This document shows, piece after piece, positions 43,808 through 52,789 of a stretch of 64,000 nucleotides of DNA. The position numbers were made by a program, and so were the translations under genes. The notes below the pieces were generated by a model. The model made no database searches and was not told the origin of the DNA. It was given only the letters and a program-made list of their open reading frames with translations. Each line of letters starts with the position of its first letter. Position 1 is the first letter of the stretch. This stretch comes from Parvularcula marina (GTDB lineage Bacteria > Pseudomonadota > Alphaproteobacteria > Caulobacterales > Parvularculaceae): NCBI RefSeq assembly GCF_003399445.1, contig NZ_QUQO01000001.1, forward strand, positions 1,547,001-1,611,000, in the 5' to 3' direction.

Positions 43808-46807
43808 GTGGATGGCGTGAGCGAAAAGGCCATACTCGTAGATATCAGCCGTGACACGTGCCAGCTTGCTGTGATGCGCTGGACGGGCGAAGACCGGCCT
43901 GCCTTCATGTTCAACCGCGAATATGAAGCACAGTCGCACGCACGCCTGGATGATATGCTCGATACATATCTTGAGCATTACGACGCCCCCACACCGAAGA
44001 CACTTGGAATTGCTATCGCAGGGCCGATCACCGGCGATATTGTCAGGTCCATGCACAATCATCTCCATGCAGACATAAATCTGCTCAAGGAGAAATTCGG
44101 CTTTAAGCGCGTTATACTTCTCAATGATGTTAGCGCTATCGCTTCATCGATTCCATGGCTTGATCCCGCCGACATACTTCAATTTTCAGGACCTCGCCTA
44201 TCAGGCCAGTTTGATACAGAGCACGGTCGTTATGGCGTTCTGAATTCCTGTAAGGGACTGGGCTGCGCATCTTTGAATGCAAACGAAGGCCAGCTTACAA
44301 TCGTCGACTCCGAAGCAGGTCATGCGACATTTGCCTTTACGGGCAAGGGCGCAGAACTCCTCACCAGCCTGCGAAAGAGGTACGGCTTCATCAGTAGAGA
44401 AACCGTTCTGACATTCGATGGACTGGTTCGCATCTACAATGCCTTATGTGAAGTCGAAGGCATTTCGAGCTCGACACTCGCCGCTCATGAGATCATCATG
44501 TACGGCAAGACGGGCGCCGACCCTCTTTGTCAGCAGACGCTCGATTTTTACTATGATGCCCTCGCATCGGTTGCCGGGGATTTCGCCCTTGAGCGCTGCA
44601 CGACGAATGGCCTTTTTATCGCTGGCGGCGTTGTCAGGCGGACGATGGAATCGCTTCCTCGTGAAGCGTTTCGCAAGCGGTTCGAAGACAAAGGTGACTT
44701 TTCCGAATTCACATCGGCCATCCCGGCCTGCATCGTCCACAATCGCAGCGCCGGACTGATCGGCCTGGCCCGTCATGTATCAGAGAAACTGGCGCAGGAT
44801 GCAGAAAACCGTCTGAAACCCTTGGGACCAACCATTCTTGAGGAAGTCTCAGGCCACCTTGATCAGTCTGCCTTCATCATCAATGACCGGCTCGAATTTG
44901 TCGGCGTGACATCACAAAACTGGTATGACACGCCGGGAGCAGAGACGCTGACCGAAAAGGGCGCGCCCCTCGGCCCGTTCCTTCAGGCGATGGAGAGCTC
45001 TCTTCAGCTGACGGATGAAGAAACCGCCGACACACTTGCGGTAAAATTCTCCGGCAATCAGGAATTCGAGTTTACGCGCCGCGTTTTTGGCAGCCGCATA
45101 CTCAGATGCCATGCCTACCCCCGCCCCTCTGGCGGCTTTGTCGTTATCGAAACGGACCGGACACTCGTTCATAATCGCACACGTGAGCTTGAGACGATTG
45201 CCCTGACCCTGCGTCAAGAGAAGAACAACGCGGACGCCGCGAGCCGCGCAAAGTCGGAATTTCTTGCTAATATGAGCCATGAAATCCGTACCCCCCTTAA
45301 CGGGGTATTGGGTATGGCAGATGTGCTGCGACGTTCCTCCCTTACTCCATCTCAGATCGAGACTTTGGACGTCATCATCTCGTCTGGTAATTCTCTTCTA
45401 ACCGTCATCAATGACATCCTCGATTTCTCGAAAATCGAAGCCGGCAAAATGCGGATCCAGCAGAATAATCTGGATCTTCAGTCTTGCACGGATGAAGTTG
45501 CCGCTATTCTGGCCGCAGAGGTCGACAGGAAGGGTCTTGAACTCATGACTCGCTTCCGTCCTGATACGCCGCGTTGGCTGCTTGGCGATGCGGGCCGCCT
45601 GCGCCAGATCATGACCAACCTTCTTGGCAATGCCGTGAAGTTTACGGAAGAAGGTCACATCCTGCTTGATGTGTCTGGGGGTCAGATTGGTGATGAAGCC
45701 GACATCTCGATCACCGTCACAGATACTGGATGCGGCATTCCCGACGACAAGCTCGAGACGATCTTCCAGACTTTTGAGCAGGTCGACGGCTCCTCCACGC
45801 GGGTTCATCAGGGGACGGGACTTGGCCTCTCGATCACCCGGCGCATGGTCGAGCTGATGGGGGGCACGATTTCGGTCAGCAGTACACTCGGCGCTGGCTC
45901 TTCTTTTACCGTTAGACTGCGGCTGCCGCTGGGGGTCGCTGAAGAGCTCTGCCCGAGCAGCATTGACGACGGGCTTGATGGTTATCGTATACTGATTGTT
46001 GATGACCAACCGGTGAACCGAACAATCCTTCAGGAGCAGCTATCCGCATGGGGCTGCGAAGTGATCTCCGCCGCTGGTGCATCTGACGCGATCAGCGCGC
46101 TCTCACGAGAATTCGAAGAGGGACGCAAGGTAGATGCAGCGATCCTTGACTATCAAATGCCGTATATGGACGGTATGACGCTGGCCAAGGAATTGAAAGC
46201 CCAGAAGCAGTATCGGGACATCCCCCTGACACTTCTGACGTCCGTCGGTAGTGTCGTTGATGCGCCTGATCTTGATCAGGCAGGTTTTGTCACTCATCTC
46301 GTCAAACCGGCCCGCGCCCAATCTCTCTGGCATGCTCTCGTCAAAGCGCTTGGAAAGGTGCAGCCGGTAACGCAGACTGACAATCCGGATAACCAGCCCG
46401 GCTCTGAGGAAATGGACCGCCCGGTCATGCGCGTACTCGTTGCTGAGGACAATGCGGTCAACAGGATGGTTATCACAGCCATGCTGGAGAATGGCGGCTA
46501 TGAGATCACTATGACGGAAGGTGGCGAAGAAGCCGTCTCTGCCTTCTCAGAAATGAAACCGGACATCGTCCTGATGGATGTACAGATGCCCGGCATTGAT
46601 GGCCTGGAGGCAACAAAGCGTATACGGTCGATTGAAGAGCAAAACGGCATCGAAGAGCATGTACCGGTGATCGGGATCACGGCGCACACCATGCCCGAAG
46701 ACCGCCGGCGATGCCTTGACAGCGGGATGGATGATTATCTTCCCAAACCGATCGTCAGAGACAAGCTTTTGGGTGTCATGGAGCGTTTCCGCAAGCAGTC
46801 CGCCTGA
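43808..46807 (+). CDS. Pseudo-glucokinase / hybrid histidine kinase fusion with two receivers
   Basis: A 999-residue protein. Residues 1-325 match Glk-type glucokinase along the whole domain: AGPITGD (71-77), [13 protein letters not shown] (104-116), SEAGH (168-172), [11 protein letters not shown] (268-278) and [10 protein letters not shown] (292-301). Predicted sugar contacts N106, D107, E169, H172 and E198 are kept, but the phosphate loop DVGGTNARLA of E. coli Glk reads [10 protein letters not shown], so kinase activity is doubtful. A PAS-like linker (about 346-450) leads to HisKA (H491 in [11 protein letters not shown]), HATPase (N608, D639, GTGLGL 669-674), receiver 1 (D781, K833) and receiver 2 (D924, K980). 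I infer a cytoplasmic glucose sensor. Confidence 0.88.
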   Translation: MDGVSEKAILVDISRDTCQLAVMRWTGEDRPAFMFNREYEAQSHARLDDMLDTYLEHYDAPTPKTLGIAIAGPITGDIVRSMHNHLHADINLLKEKFGFKRVILLNDVSAIASSIPWLDPADILQFSGPRLSGQFDTEHGRYGVLNSCKGLGCASLNANEGQLTIVDSEAGHATFAFTGKGAELLTSLRKRYGFISRETVLTFDGLVRIYNALCEVEGISSSTLAAHEIIMYGKTGADPLCQQTLDFYYDALASVAGDFALERCTTNGLFIAGGVVRRTMESLPREAFRKRFEDKGDFSEFTSAIPACIVHNRSAGLIGLARHVSEKLAQDAENRLKPLGPTILEEVSGHLDQSAFIINDRLEFVGVTSQNWYDTPGAETLTEKGAPLGPFLQAMESSLQLTDEETADTLAVKFSGNQEFEFTRRVFGSRILRCHAYPRPSGGFVVIETDRTLVHNRTRELETIALTLRQEKNNADAASRAKSEFLANMSHEIRTPLNGVLGMADVLRRSSLTPSQIETLDVIISSGNSLLTVINDILDFSKIEAGKMRIQQNNLDLQSCTDEVAAILAAEVDRKGLELMTRFRPDTPRWLLGDAGRLRQIMTNLLGNAVKFTEEGHILLDVSGGQIGDEADISITVTDTGCGIPDDKLETIFQTFEQVDGSSTRVHQGTGLGLSITRRMVELMGGTISVSSTLGAGSSFTVRLRLPLGVAEELCPSSIDDGLDGYRILIVDDQPVNRTILQEQLSAWGCEVISAAGASDAISALSREFEEGRKVDAAILDYQMPYMDGMTLAKELKAQKQYRDIPLTLLTSVGSVVDAPDLDQAGFVTHLVKPARAQSLWHALVKALGKVQPVTQTDNPDNQPGSEEMDRPVMRVLVAEDNAVNRMVITAMLENGGYEITMTEGGEEAVSAFSEMKPDIVLMDVQMPGIDGLEATKRIRSIEEQNGIEEHVPVIGITAHTMPEDRRRCLDSGMDDYLPKPIVRDKLLGVMERFRKQSA

Positions 46808-46816
46808 CCGGAAACA

Positions 46817-47908
46817 TCAGACCTCAAGGCTCGCCGTCTTGACGAGGGCAAAGACCCGCTCACCTGCCGTGAGGGCTAGCTCATCTAACGCTTCACGCGT
46901 CACCTGCGCCCGCAGGCATTGGCCATCTATCTCCATTTCGATCAGTGCAAGCGGCTGATTGTCTTCAACCGTTGCACCTTTGAAAATGGCCGGCAGGATA
47001 TTCCTGATGCTGATCTGCTCCGGCTTGTGCCGTGAGATCGCAACATTGCGGGCTTCTATTCTGAGACGAATGTCGGTGCCGGTTGCCATCGCGTTCGCTG
47101 TCGGCAGGGAGATGACACCGTCACCAATGGCTATCCGGATCAAGTGATAGGCTTCATCATGGCTGGTGACGGTTCCAGTCAGAATAACGCCCGGCTCAAT
47201 GCCGCTATCTCCCTTCGCAACACCATGTTCATTGAGCACCGGCACGGTCGGGCCTGACGCCTTCACTCTGCCTGCTGACAGAATAATCGTATTCGAGGCG
47301 AGTTGGATCACCTCTCCCACATCATGGCTCACATAAAGCACAGGCATGCAGAAGCGCCCCGGCAGATCACCGATCAGCGAGAGAATATCTGCGCGCCGTC
47401 CCCGGTCGAGCGCTGACAGGGGCTCATCAAGCAGGAGCAGACGAGGTCGGCTCAGCAAGGTTCGGGCAAGCGCGACACGCTGGCGCTCACCGCCAGAAAG
47501 GGAGATGGGCAGTCTGGGCAGCAAGGGGGATAGCTCGAATGCGTCGATGATATCAGCCTTGGAGAAGGCAGTTTGTGTACTGCCGCTCCGCCGATCCGCG
47601 TAGAGAAGATTTCTCTCGACACTCAGATGTGGAAACAGCCGGCCATCCTGAAACATATATCCGATGCTACGGCGATGTGCCGGAACGAACGCGCCACTCA
47701 CTGTGTCGCAAAGAACATCCGCGCCATGAGCGAGACGGCCGCGATCAGGTCTAAGGAACCCGGTGATCAATCGGAGAAGCGTCGTCTTGCCGCTGCCGCT
47801 CGGCCCGAAAATGGCTGTGATCCCGTCAAGCGGGATGGATTGAGCGATACTCAGCTGGAAATCGCCAAAGCCATGCTCGATATCGATCTCCAGATGATCA
47901 GTGGGCAT
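46817..47908 (-). CDS. modC: Molybdate ABC transporter ATP-binding protein
   Basis: A 363-residue ATPase. GPSGSGKTT (Walker A), LSGGERQRVALARTLLSRPRLLLLDEPLSALD (signature and Walker B) and VLYVSHDVGEV (H-loop) are intact. The C-terminal 130 residues carry a TOBE/MOP-type domain (RNILPAIFKGATVEDNQPLALIEMEID) that binds oxyanion in ModC. The start MPTDHLEID at 47908 is chosen; a frame from 48001 would add residues overlapping modB. It overlaps the modB stop by 11 bases and is the last gene of modABC. Confidence 0.93.
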   Translation of the reverse strand: MPTDHLEIDIEHGFGDFQLSIAQSIPLDGITAIFGPSGSGKTTLLRLITGFLRPDRGRLAHGADVLCDTVSGAFVPAHRRSIGYMFQDGRLFPHLSVERNLLYADRRSGSTQTAFSKADIIDAFELSPLLPRLPISLSGGERQRVALARTLLSRPRLLLLDEPLSALDRGRRADILSLIGDLPGRFCMPVLYVSHDVGEVIQLASNTIILSAGRVKASGPTVPVLNEHGVAKGDSGIEPGVILTGTVTSHDEAYHLIRIAIGDGVISLPTANAMATGTDIRLRIEARNVAISRHKPEQISIRNILPAIFKGATVEDNQPLALIEMEIDGQCLRAQVTREALDELALTAGERVFALVKTASLEV

Positions 47909-48575
47909 GGACGCGATACCGGCGATTGAAGACGTAGACGAACAAAAGAACGCAGAAGGAGAAAAGGAGAAGCAGCAGCGACAAAGCGTGCGCTTCATCA
48001 TAATTTAGCGTCTCGACATGCTCATAAATAGCAATCGAGAGCACCCTCGTCTCTCCCGGGATATTGCCGCCGACCATGAGGACAACACCGAACTCGCCGA
48101 GCGTGTGGGCAAAGCTGAGCACGGCCGCGGTCAGAAATCCCCGTACGGAGAGAGGCACGGCAACAGAAAAGAACGCATCGAGAGGCGAGGCCCGCAGGCT
48201 GGCGGCCGCCTCCATCATTTCTCCCGCGACGTTCTCAAAAGCCGCCTGCAACGGCTGGACCGTGAAAGGGAGAGAATAAAGAACCGAGGCGATGACGAGC
48301 CCCGCGAAAGAAAAGATCAGTGTGTCGCCTGTCAACGTGATCCAGAAACTGCCGATCGGAGATGACGGATTGAACGCCAGCAGGAGATAAAATCCGAGTA
48401 CAGTTGGCGGCAGGACAAGAGGCAACGCCACCACAGCCTCGATCGCGGGCTTCAACCTCGTTCGTGTCCGAGCCAGCCACCAGGCGAGAGGGGTGCCGAT
48501 CAGGAGGAGCAGAACCGTCGTCACGACTCCGAGCTGCAGCGTCAGCCATAGCGCATCGAGGTCAGGCAGGCTCAT
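47898..48575 (-). CDS. modB: Molybdate ABC transporter permease
   Basis: A 225-residue inner-membrane protein with five or six hydrophobic segments. VALPLVLPPTVLGFYLLLAF and EAAASLRASPLDAFFSVAVPLSVRGFLTAAVLSFAHTLGEFGVVLMVGGNIPGETR (the EAA coupling loop and its flank) are characteristic of ModB. Its start overlaps the stop of modA (ATGA). With ModA and ModC it imports molybdate for molybdenum-cofactor enzymes. Confidence 0.94.
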   Translation of the reverse strand: MSLPDLDALWLTLQLGVVTTVLLLLIGTPLAWWLARTRTRLKPAIEAVVALPLVLPPTVLGFYLLLAFNPSSPIGSFWITLTGDTLIFSFAGLVIASVLYSLPFTVQPLQAAFENVAGEMMEAAASLRASPLDAFFSVAVPLSVRGFLTAAVLSFAHTLGEFGVVLMVGGNIPGETRVLSIAIYEHVETLNYDEAHALSLLLLLFSFCVLLFVYVFNRRYRVHAH

Positions 48576-49330
48576 TCCGTCTCATACCCATGGCCGCGGA
48601 TCAGAGCTTTCGCCTTCTCACTTTTCAGGAAGTTGATAAAGTCAGTCGCGGCGGCATTCTCACCCCCGTGGCGCAACAGGACCGCATCCTGCCGGATCGG
48701 ATCGGAAGATTCTTGAGGCGGGATCCACACGAGCCCAGTCTGCTCGCGCACTTCCGGATCAAGCTGTGACAGGGCAACGAAGCCGAGTTCTGCATTCCCT
48801 GTCCAGATAAAAGCATAAGTCTGGCCGATATTCTCCCCAAGGACGATCCTGTCCTGAAGAGCTTCGAAAAGGCCGAGCGTGGTGAGAACCTGCCTTGCGG
48901 CCTGCCCGTAAGGCGCCAGTTCCGGATTGGCGATCGCAAGACGCCGGAAGCTCATCTGTTCCAGCCGGTCTGGGCCTGCGGATTTCGCGATCGGATCAAG
49001 AAGGACAATCCGCCCGACAGCATAGGTGAACCGGTCTTGTGCTCGGCTCACTTCAACCAAACGGCGAGGCCGTTCCTGATCCGCCGAGAGGAAAACATCA
49101 TAGGGCGCGCCATTGATGATCTGGGCATAGAGTTTGCCCGTCGAGCCCGCCGACACCAGAAGATCGTGTCCGGATTGTTCCTCAAAGACCAGCTCCAGCT
49201 CATCCATGGCCGGCTTGAAATTGGAGGCAACGGCAATCCGCACGACTTCGGCCTGTGCGACCGCCAAAAGGCCCACCAGCATCGTAGAGATGACAGCCAG
49301 AGCGGACATGAGATTCTTGGTGGTGAACAT
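48572..49330 (-). CDS. modA: Molybdate-binding periplasmic protein
   Basis: A secreted binding protein of about 252 residues. The signal peptide is LMSALAVISTMLVGLLAVAQA, and the mature part begins EVVRIAVASNFKPAMDELELVFEEQSGHDLLVSAGSTGKLYAQI, which places the Ser/Thr ligands for the oxyanion. DVFLSADQERPRRL and AIANPELAPYGQAA are also ModA-like. The start is uncertain: 49366, 49357 and 49330 are all in frame, and 49330 gives the most normal signal peptide. No ModE-type repressor or operator was recognised. Confidence 0.9.
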   Translation of the reverse strand: MFTTKNLMSALAVISTMLVGLLAVAQAEVVRIAVASNFKPAMDELELVFEEQSGHDLLVSAGSTGKLYAQIINGAPYDVFLSADQERPRRLVEVSRAQDRFTYAVGRIVLLDPIAKSAGPDRLEQMSFRRLAIANPELAPYGQAARQVLTTLGLFEALQDRIVLGENIGQTYAFIWTGNAELGFVALSQLDPEVREQTGLVWIPPQESSDPIRQDAVLLRHGGENAAATDFINFLKSEKAKALIRGHGYETE

Positions 49331-49377
49331 GACGGCTGATCCGTATACGGGTTTCATCACCCGCATACAGCCAGCAT

Positions 49378-49396
49378 GGCTTCTACGGGAGAAGCC
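49378..49396. other. Hairpin between the SDR gene and modA
   Basis: GGCTTCT (49378-49384) pairs with AGAAGCC (49390-49396). It lies downstream of the SDR gene (minus strand) and upstream of modA. It has no T-run. It may be a weak terminator or a leader structure of the mod operon. Confidence 0.35.
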
Positions 49397-49441
49397 GTGA
49401 TATTGAGATTTTCAGCCTGTCGGGGTCAACCCCGCCCCTGA

Positions 49442-50356
49442 TCAGGAGCTTTCGAGCGTCAATGATTCAGCCGCTGTGGCGCTTGCCACCTCGCGTTCCG
49501 ACTGGGCAAAGCCATATGCCGGCACGATTTCACCGCTGCGGTCCGCAACACTGTCCCATACCGCAATCAGACGCTCACCTGCCTGCTCATCCGTACCGAT
49601 GAACTCACCATTCGTCAGCGTAATATTGGCTTTCGCAAAATGCCCGGCGCCCGCGCATAGGATTGCGCGTGTCGGCGCGTCTTCGCCGACCAACGCCAGA
49701 AGGCCGGGGCTGACCAGCGCGGGATCAAGCTGGCGGAGGCTCTCCTCGGAAAGCACACCCTCGGTCATTTGGGTTGCGGCCGTCGGTGCGAGCGCGTTGA
49801 CCCGAATGTCATAACGCTCCCCTTCGATCGCGAGCGTCTGCATCAGGCCAACCAGCGCCATTTTCGCGGCCCCATAATTGGCCTGTCCGAAATTGCCATA
49901 GAGGCCCGACGAGGAGGTCGTCATAACGATGCGGCCATAATTCTGTGCCCGCATGATCGGCCAGACCTTGTGACAACAGATCGCCGCGCCCATCAGGTGA
50001 ACATCCATCACCAGCCGGAAGTCATCTAAGTTCATCTTGCCGAAGCTCTTGTCACGGAGAATGCCGGCATTGTTGATGAGAATGTCGATCCGGCCCCATT
50101 CATCGATGATCCGGGACATCATCGATGTGACGTCCGCTTCATCCGTGACCGAACAGGTGATGGCCATCGCCTCCCCACCCTGCTCCTGAATTTCGTGGAC
50201 GACATTCACGGCGGCTTCTGCGGAGAGGTCATTGACGACCACTTTCGCGCCTTTGCCTGCAAGATAAAGCGCATGGGTCCGGCCAAGGCCGCCGCCAGCC
50301 CCGGTGATCAGTGCGACGCGGCCCTCAAGCGACGTTTCAGATACAGCATTCGTCAT
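49442..50356 (-). CDS. Short-chain dehydrogenase, HSD17B4/MFE-2-like 3-hydroxyacyl-CoA dehydrogenase type
   Basis: A 304-residue SDR. ALITGAGGGLGRTHALYLA binds NAD(P), ILINNAGILRDKSFGKM is the NNAG element, and the catalytic S-Y-K are in TTSSSGLYGNFGQANYGAAKMAL. The NDLSAE and GGLGRTHAL details match the dehydrogenase unit of peroxisomal-type multifunctional enzyme 2, which oxidises (3R)-hydroxyacyl-CoAs. An acyl-CoA ligase in the same regulon supports a CoA-linked substrate. The operator-like dyad at 50378-50395 lies 22 bases upstream of its start, and the TetR gene is next upstream. Confidence 0.85.
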   Translation of the reverse strand: MTNAVSETSLEGRVALITGAGGGLGRTHALYLAGKGAKVVVNDLSAEAAVNVVHEIQEQGGEAMAITCSVTDEADVTSMMSRIIDEWGRIDILINNAGILRDKSFGKMNLDDFRLVMDVHLMGAAICCHKVWPIMRAQNYGRIVMTTSSSGLYGNFGQANYGAAKMALVGLMQTLAIEGERYDIRVNALAPTAATQMTEGVLSEESLRQLDPALVSPGLLALVGEDAPTRAILCAGAGHFAKANITLTNGEFIGTDEQAGERLIAVWDSVADRSGEIVPAYGFAQSEREVASATAAESLTLESS

Positions 50357-50377
50357 GTGTTGCCCTCACATTTACTA

Positions 50378-50395
50378 ACTCACTAGTGAGTGAAT
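50378..50395. promoter_or_regulatory. Candidate TetR operator upstream of the SDR gene (site 1)
   Basis: ACTCACTAGTGAGTGAAT is the reverse complement of ATTCAC-N6-GTGAGT, the same arms as sites at 57162-57179 and 61113-61130. It also contains a perfect 14-base palindrome. It lies between the SDR gene and the TetR-family gene. Confidence 0.68.
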
Positions 50396-50450
50396 TACTT
50401 ATCCATCAAGATTTTGGCTGATTGTCCAGTCACTTGGCAGGAAATTGATC

Positions 50451-51164
50451 TCACTCGTCTTCGTGCCGCCCCTTGCCGCAGAGCTCACGGAAACCCGCCG
50501 CCATGAAGGACGCCATACGGGCCTTCACGGCCGAAAAATCATCAGACTTGCAGACACCGCCGGAGAGTTTGTCGATCCGGCCCGTCCTTGCGAGCGTCAG
50601 GAGAAGCGCGCCACTGACGAAGTGATAGCCCCAGAAGATGTCCTCTTCCGAACAGTCCGGCAGCGCTTTCTTGAGAAGGTCGATAAGCCTGAGGACGACC
50701 GGGTCAAAATGGTCATCCATGAGGTTGGCGCCCCATTCGGGCGTGTTGGCGACGAGAGCGCCCAGCGCGCCATAATTCTTCCAGCTTTCGCCACCCTGGA
50801 TATAAAGATCGAGGTCGGTATCAAGGAAAGCATGTAGCGCGCCTTCGACTGTCGGCTTGCCGGCGCAGGCTTTCTCATACTCATCGAGCGCTTCGATCCG
50901 TCGCGTGCTGGTCACGACGGCGCGGCGAGCGAAGACCTCATCGAAGAGCTTTTTCTTGTCGTCGAAATAATAGTTCAGAAGTGTGTGATGAACGCCCACA
51001 CGTTTGGCCACGTCTTTCAGTGTGACGCCATGCAGCCCGTGTTTCGAGAACAGAAACTCGGCTTCGTCGAGGATCTGTTCCATCGTCTCGGCGCGTTGTT
51101 CGGCCTTGGTCGTCCGCCGGCGTGTTTTGGTCTGCTTCGTCACCACGTTCTCTTCTAGCCCCAA
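50451..51164 (-). CDS. TetR-family regulator, probable controller of the local catabolic genes
   Basis: A 237-residue repressor. The helix-turn-helix is at about 28-75 (ILDEAEFLFSKHGLHGVTLKDVAKRVGVHHTLLNYYFDDKKKLFDEVF). The remaining helices form the ligand domain (FLDTDLDLYIQGGESWKNYGALGALV). A basic N-terminus (TKQTKTRRRTTKAEQ) may help DNA binding. It is 17 bases after the acyl-CoA ligase gene, in the esterase-ligase operon. Three copies of an 18-base dyad nearby are its likely targets. The inducer may be an acyl-CoA or the ester substrate, by analogy with related regulators. Confidence 0.86.
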   Translation of the reverse strand: MGLEENVVTKQTKTRRRTTKAEQRAETMEQILDEAEFLFSKHGLHGVTLKDVAKRVGVHHTLLNYYFDDKKKLFDEVFARRAVVTSTRRIEALDEYEKACAGKPTVEGALHAFLDTDLDLYIQGGESWKNYGALGALVANTPEWGANLMDDHFDPVVLRLIDLLKKALPDCSEEDIFWGYHFVSGALLLTLARTGRIDKLSGGVCKSDDFSAVKARMASFMAAGFRELCGKGRHEDE

Positions 51165-51181
51165 ACAGTGGTGATCAACAA

Positions 51182-52789
51182 TTAGTCACGCCTCGGGTCA
51201 AGCTCTCCATATTCGGCACGAAGTCGCATCTTGTCGATCTTGCCCGTCGGGGCCAGCGGCATGGAGGGCAGGCGCACCACGGCATCGGGGATCCACCATG
51301 ACGCAAATCGGCTGCGCAGAGGCTCGAGCAGGGTTTCATCACTCACATCATCGCTGTTGAGGGTCTCGACCAGCAGGATCGGCCGCTCGCCCCATTTGGG
51401 GTCCGTCCGGCCGATGACAGCCGCAAGAGAGACTTCGGGCAGGGCCCCGATGACCGCTTCGATCTCTGCGGGGTTGATCCACTCACCGCCCGATTTGATG
51501 AGATCCTTTGCCCGCCCAGTAATGGCCAGCCGGCCCTCCTCATCGATTTTGGCAAGATCGCCTGTGCGGAACCAGCCCTCCTCATCAGTCGCCAGCTCTT
51601 CCTGTCCGAAATAGCGTTCAAGAACTGCAGCGCCCCGAACGAAGAGATGTCCCTCTTCGCCCCGCTGATTGGCAAGCGGCTTGCCGCTTTCATCTTTAAG
51701 CAGAAGATCGACGCCGATCGCGGGTTTCCCGGCATATTGAGCCGAGATACTGGCCTCATGCTTCGGCGTGACCGTGCCGGAGGGCGAAAGCTCCGTCATG
51801 CCCCAGCTAGACTGCACGCTCGCTCCAAGGCGGCGTTCGATCCGCTCCAAGAGCGCAGGCGGCAGCGGCGCCCCGCCCATGATGATGCGCTTGAGAGTGG
51901 GCAGCTCGATCCCGGCAGCCTCAACATGCTCAAGAAGGCCGAGCCAAACTGTCGGCACCCCAACCCCGACCGTAACATTCTCGGTCTGGATGAGATGCGC
52001 GAGATTCGCACCATTCGTCTGACGGCCCGGCAGGACGAGTTTTGCGCCAATGGCTGGCGCCGCGAAGGGAATCCCCCACGCATTGGCATGGAACATGGGC
52101 ACAACCGTCAGGATACTGTCTGTCCCCGAGAATGCCATGACATCCGTCTGCAAGAGACGAAGCGTATGCATGAAGCTTGAACGGTGGGTGTAGGTCACCC
52201 CCTTCGGCTGACCTGTCGTCCCGGAGGTAAAGCAGAGCCCGCAAGGCGCCGTTTCCGGAAAGTCCCCCCAGGGAATATCCTGCGGCTGATCGTCGATGAG
52301 CCGCTCAAGCATCTGAACCCCCGGGGCGCCGTTCGGCCCCTTGGTCTCCGTTGCCTCACCATCAATCACAAGGATCTGGACGAGGCCCGGCGCATGCTCT
52401 GCCATCTGATGAGCTAGCGGGAGGAGGTCCGCACTCACCACAAGGATGCGCGCCTCTGACTGGCAAACCATGTCGCCGAGCTGTGGAGGGGTCAGACGGG
52501 GGTTGAGTGTATGACACACGGCCCCCATCCCCATGATCGCAAACCACGCTTCAAGATGCGCTTGGGTATTCCAGGCCAGCGTCGCAACGCGCTCACCCTC
52601 TTTGACGTCGAGGCCAGCGAGTACGGACGAAACGGCCTTGCTCCGCTCCATCAGCCCGGCATAGCCGATACGCGTGCTCTCACCGTCCAGCCCGGCCGTG
52701 ACGATCTCTGCATCGGGATGCCATTTGGCCGCGTGGGTCAGAAATTTGTCGAGGGTCAGGACAAAGTCCTGCATGGCGCCATCAATCAT
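51182..52789 (-). CDS. Acyl-CoA synthetase (AMP-forming, fatty-acyl-CoA ligase type)
   Basis: A 535-residue ANL-superfamily ligase. CFTSGTTGQPKGVTYTHRSS is the P-loop (A3), SSWGMTELSPSGTV is A5, GWFRTGDLAKIDEEGRLAITGRAKDLIKSGGEWINPAEIE covers A7-A8, and PTGKIDK supplies the catalytic Lys (A10). It resembles medium/long-chain and methylthiopropionate-type CoA ligases. The start 52789 overlaps the esterase stop (ATGA); a frame reaching 52879 lies inside the esterase and is not used. It probably activates the acid released by the esterase. Confidence 0.9.
   Translation of the reverse strand: MIDGAMQDFVLTLDKFLTHAAKWHPDAEIVTAGLDGESTRIGYAGLMERSKAVSSVLAGLDVKEGERVATLAWNTQAHLEAWFAIMGMGAVCHTLNPRLTPPQLGDMVCQSEARILVVSADLLPLAHQMAEHAPGLVQILVIDGEATETKGPNGAPGVQMLERLIDDQPQDIPWGDFPETAPCGLCFTSGTTGQPKGVTYTHRSSFMHTLRLLQTDVMAFSGTDSILTVVPMFHANAWGIPFAAPAIGAKLVLPGRQTNGANLAHLIQTENVTVGVGVPTVWLGLLEHVEAAGIELPTLKRIIMGGAPLPPALLERIERRLGASVQSSWGMTELSPSGTVTPKHEASISAQYAGKPAIGVDLLLKDESGKPLANQRGEEGHLFVRGAAVLERYFGQEELATDEEGWFRTGDLAKIDEEGRLAITGRAKDLIKSGGEWINPAEIEAVIGALPEVSLAAVIGRTDPKWGERPILLVETLNSDDVSDETLLEPLRSRFASWWIPDAVVRLPSMPLAPTGKIDKMRLRAEYGELDPRRD

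Noticed and set aside
43808-44780. Possibility that the N-terminal domain of the kinase fusion is a normal, separate glk gene frameshifted into the kinase
   Set aside because: One continuous frame runs from the glucokinase-like part through the kinase with no stop or internal ribosome-binding site noted, and the phosphate-loop substitutions argue against a recent fusion of an active glk.
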